Source: JAWSVE01 sp033852115 (GTDB lineage: Bacteria > Pseudomonadota > Gammaproteobacteria > Pseudomonadales > Cellvibrionaceae). Taken from it: a stretch of DNA of 64,000 nucleotides. The position numbers and the translations under genes are program-made. Positions 61,419-64,000 of this stretch are shown piece by piece (within the stretch, counting starts at the first letter, position 1; every line of letters starts with the position of its first letter). Under the pieces are notes generated by a model that was not told where the DNA came from, ran no database searches, and was given only the letters and a program-made list of their open reading frames with translations. The stretch covers positions 434,001-498,000 of the forward strand of contig JAWSVE010000003.1 of NCBI GenBank assembly GCA_033852115.1, in the 5' to 3' direction.

Positions 61419-62921
61419 TTAATCGTTAGCGTTTTGACGACGCATATGCGGGAACAATAAAACATCGCGAATGCTTGGCGAATCCGTCAACAGCATCACT
61501 AAACGGTCGATACCAATACCTTCCCCTGCCGTGGGCGGCAAGCCATGCTCTAACGCTCTTACATAGTCATCGTCATAATGCATTGCTTCATCGTCACCAG
61601 CGTCTTTTTCTGCGACTTGAGCTTTAAACCGTTCTGCCTGATCTTCTGCGTCATTCAACTCGGAGAAGCCATTCGCAATTTCACGACCACCTACGAAAAA
61701 TTCAAACCGATCTGTAACAAAGGGGTTACTATCGCTACGGCGCGCTAATGGTGACACTTCCGTCGGATATTCTGTAATAAACGTTGGCTGATCGAGTCGA
61801 TGCTCCACCGTTTTCTCGAAAATTTCGATTTGCACTTTACCCAAACCATACGAGTCTTTCAGAGGAATACCCAAGTCTTTCGCTATTGATCGCGCCCCCT
61901 CTAAGTCAGCTAGCGCTTCAGCTTTAATATCACCATTGAAGTGTAGAATTGAATCAAAAACGCTCATGCGATTAAAAGGCTTTGAGAAATCATATTCGCT
62001 GCCCTGATACGTAACAACGGCACTACCTAAAACCTCCTCACAAAGAGAACGCAACATATCTTCAGTGAGGTTCATCAAGTCGTGATAGTCAGCATACGCC
62101 TGATAAAACTCTAGCATGGTAAATTCTGGATTATGTCGTGTTGATAAGCCTTCGTTACGGAAATTGCGATTGATTTCATACACGCGTTCAAACCCACCCA
62201 CAACCAAACGCTTTAAATAAAGCTCCGGCGCGATGCGTAAGAACATTTCTTGATCCAGCGCATGATGATGCGTGACGAATGGCTTTGCAGTAGCGCCACC
62301 GGGAATCACCTGCATCATAGGTGTTTCCACTTCCATAAAGTCATGGTTGTTCAAATAATGGCGAATAAAATCAATGGATTTAGAACGGATTCGAAATACG
62401 TCGCGCGCTTCTGGATTAATAATTAAATCTACATATCGCTGACGATAACGAGTTTCTGTGTCTTGTAAACCGTGATATTTTTCAGGTAGTGGGCGCAAAG
62501 ACTTAACCAACAAGTCATACTCTTCGAGGTTGACATAGAGATCCCCTTTGCCCGACTTATGCAGAGCACCTTTCACACCGACAATATCGCCGATATCCCA
62601 CGTTCCCCACTGCTCTTTAATATCTTTTTGCGTCGCTTTGTCCGCATAAAGCTGAATCTGGCCAGACATATCCTGCAACACCATAAAAGGGCCTCGCTTT
62701 GCCATGATACGTCCTGCGACACTCACCACTTGGTTTAAATGCTCTAATTCTTCCTTGGAATGATCGCCAAAGGCATCTTGTAATTTGCTGGCATAGTCGT
62801 CACGACGGAATGCATTGGGAAATGCATTCCCCTTTTCACGCAACGCGGCTAATTTCTCACGACGTTCGGCAATCAGTTTGTTTTCGTCCTGTTGCTCTTG
62901 CTGTGGCGTTTTATCATTCAT
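61419..62921 (-). CDS. lysS: Lysyl-tRNA synthetase (class II)
   Basis: Charges tRNA-Lys. The ATG at 62921 (MNDKTPQQEQQDENKLIAER) gives 500 residues, the usual size; the frame extends ten codons further up. The OB-fold anticodon domain (about 60-150), motif 1 (DFMEVETPMMQVIPGGATAK), motif 2 (YEINRNFRNEGLSTRHNPEF) and motif 3 (GEGIGIDRLVMLLTDSPSIR) are intact. It starts 39 bases after prfB, the familiar prfB-lysS pair. Confidence 0.97.
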   Translation of the reverse strand: MNDKTPQQEQQDENKLIAERREKLAALREKGNAFPNAFRRDDYASKLQDAFGDHSKEELEHLNQVVSVAGRIMAKRGPFMVLQDMSGQIQLYADKATQKDIKEQWGTWDIGDIVGVKGALHKSGKGDLYVNLEEYDLLVKSLRPLPEKYHGLQDTETRYRQRYVDLIINPEARDVFRIRSKSIDFIRHYLNNHDFMEVETPMMQVIPGGATAKPFVTHHHALDQEMFLRIAPELYLKRLVVGGFERVYEINRNFRNEGLSTRHNPEFTMLEFYQAYADYHDLMNLTEDMLRSLCEEVLGSAVVTYQGSEYDFSKPFNRMSVFDSILHFNGDIKAEALADLEGARSIAKDLGIPLKDSYGLGKVQIEIFEKTVEHRLDQPTFITEYPTEVSPLARRSDSNPFVTDRFEFFVGGREIANGFSELNDAEDQAERFKAQVAEKDAGDDEAMHYDDDYVRALEHGLPPTAGEGIGIDRLVMLLTDSPSIRDVLLFPHMRRQNAND

Positions 62922-62960
62922 TCGTGATCTATCTCTTTCGGGGATTAACAAAAAATGGGG

Positions 62961-64000
62961 TTAGAGACCAGCCTTTAAGCTAGCTTCGATAAACTGATCT
63001 AAGTTGCCATCTAAAACGGCGTTACAATTACTGGTTTGCACATTCGTGCGTAAGTCTTTAATTCGTTGATCGTCCAATACGTAGGAGCGGATTTGACTCC
63101 CCCAGCCAATATCGGCTTTGCTATCTTCCATTGCCTGCTTCTCAGCCGAACGTTTTAAAATCTCTTGCTCATACAAACGCGCGCGAAGCATTTTCATGGC
63201 TTTATCACGGTTTTGATGCTGGGATCGTTCACTTTGACATTGAACCACAATTCCTGATGGCTCATGCGTAATACGTACAGCGGAATCAGTTTTGTTGACG
63301 TGCTGCCCACCCGCGCCACTGGCACGGTAGGTATCAGTGCGCAAATCAGCAGGGTTAATATCAATCTCGATATCATCATCAATTTCAGGCGATACAAATA
63401 CCGAACAGAAAGATGTATGACGACGGTTTCCGGAATCAAAGGGGGACTTTCTTACTAAGCGATGGACACCGGTCTCTGTTCGCAACCAGCCGAAAGCATA
63501 TTCGCCCTCGAATCGTATAGTTGCACTCTTAATGCCAGCAACATCACCTGCAGACGCTTCTTCTAGAGTTGTTTTGAAGCCCTTATCTTCACCCCAGCGT
63601 AAATACATGCGCAACACCATTTCCGCCCAATCTTGAGCTTCTGTGCCACCCGAGCCTGATTGGATATCAAGAAAGGCATTATTGGGATCCATCTCCCCCG
63701 AAAACATACGGCGGAACTCCAATACCGCTAAATGCTCTTCGAGCTTTTGAATTTCAGCTTCAATTTCGACGACAGCGGACTCATCGCCCTCTTCTGCGGC
63801 CATTTCCAATAATTCGGTATTGTCCGCCACACCCTCATCTAATGTATCAATGGTAGATACAACCGCCTCTAACGCTGATCGTTCCCGACCCAAATCCTGC
63901 GCGCGCTGAGCATTGTCCCATACCGATGGCTCAGCTAATTCAAGCTCAACCTCCGCTAGACGCTCTTTCTTATGAGCGTAGTCAAAGGTACCCCCGAAGC
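62961..64000 (-). CDS. prfB: Peptide chain release factor 2, with programmed +1 frameshift (5' end off the right edge)
   Basis: RF2 releases polypeptides at UAA and UGA. The codon-recognition motif SPF (KSPFDSGNRRHTSF) and the catalytic GGQ (YRASGAGGQHVNKTDSAVRI) are intact. The main frame is open from the stop at 62961 up to the internal UGA at 63982-63984. Upstream the reading frame shifts; the first roughly 20-25 codons lie beyond base 64000. After the shift the protein reads DYAHKKERLAEVELELAEPS. Downstream gene is lysS. Confidence 0.95.
   Translation of the reverse strand, partial: FGGTFDYAHKKERLAEVELELAEPSVWDNAQRAQDLGRERSALEAVVSTIDTLDEGVADNTELLEMAAEEGDESAVVEIEAEIQKLEEHLAVLEFRRMFSGEMDPNNAFLDIQSGSGGTEAQDWAEMVLRMYLRWGEDKGFKTTLEEASAGDVAGIKSATIRFEGEYAFGWLRTETGVHRLVRKSPFDSGNRRHTSFCSVFVSPEIDDDIEIDINPADLRTDTYRASGAGGQHVNKTDSAVRITHEPSGIVVQCQSERSQHQNRDKAMKMLRARLYEQEILKRSAEKQAMEDSKADIGWGSQIRSYVLDDQRIKDLRTNVQTSNCNAVLDGNLDQFIEASLKAGL
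63981..63996 (-). promoter_or_regulatory. RF2 programmed frameshift signal
   Basis: The minus strand reads GGGGGTACCTTTGACTAC: an internal Shine-Dalgarno-like G run, then CTT-TGA-C. This matches the well-known autoregulatory +1 frameshift site of prfB, where low RF2 makes ribosomes slip at CUU past the UGA stop. The shifted frame continues with the conserved RF2 sequence. Confidence 0.95.

Overview
The window comes from the chromosome of a gammaproteobacterium of the Pseudomonas/Cellvibrio type, most likely a motile, aerobic, polar-flagellated marine or aquatic species. This is inferred from gene content and gene order, because no rRNA is present. From general knowledge of Pseudomonas, two blocks match its order closely: algU-mucA-mucB-mucC-mucD followed by lepA-lepB-DUF4845-rnc-era-recO, and flgFGHIJK/flgBCDE-cheR-cheV-flgA-flgM-flgN with hsbA-hsbR nearby. 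No prophage, insertion sequence, integrase or CRISPR array was seen.

Region 1 (1-13.8 kb) is the flagellar rod, ring and hook locus. The minus strand carries flgB-C-D-E and then flgF-G-H-I-J-K (flgK runs off the left edge), followed upstream by cheR and cheV. The plus strand carries flgA-flgM-flgN. Sigma-54 type GG-N10-GC elements precede flgB, flgF and flgA, and a FliA (sigma-28) type element precedes flgM, so the regulatory hierarchy can be read from the DNA.

Region 2 (13.9-23.6 kb) looks like an accessory block between flgN and a PilZ gene that usually lies close to flgN. It holds two arsenosugar-associated glycosyltransferases, the radical SAM enzyme ArsS, tRNA-Arg(CCU), an acyl-CoA ligase, an MFS exporter, alanine dehydrogenase overlapping a macrodomain protein, and ttcA with two tandem paralogous Arg-rich small proteins.

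Region 3 (23.9-28 kb) is signalling: a FlgZ/YcgR-like PilZ protein, and an operon of an MCP-like membrane protein, the STAS protein HsbA and the response-regulator phosphatase/kinase HsbR.

Region 4 (28-46 kb) is mostly housekeeping and stress genes: trpS, a cNMP-binding/rhodanese protein, an M18 aminopeptidase, a beta-hydroxyacid dehydrogenase, uppP, tsaB, a histone H1/AlgP-like protein followed by about 1.1 kb without genes, adk, a coiled-coil protein, mazG-relA-cysM, gacS and recO.

Region 5 (46-64 kb) holds era-rnc-DUF4845-lepB-lepA, the AlgU envelope-stress operon with a recognisable AlgU-type promoter, nadB, sdhE-ygfX, ygfZ, an HDOD protein, ung, lysS and prfB with its programmed frameshift site. 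Most of the window is conserved core genome. The least explained parts are the tandem Arg-rich paralogues, the MCP-HsbA-HsbR operon without an adjacent hptB, the cNMP/rhodanese fusion lacking its catalytic cysteine, and the histone-like gene with its non-coding neighbour.
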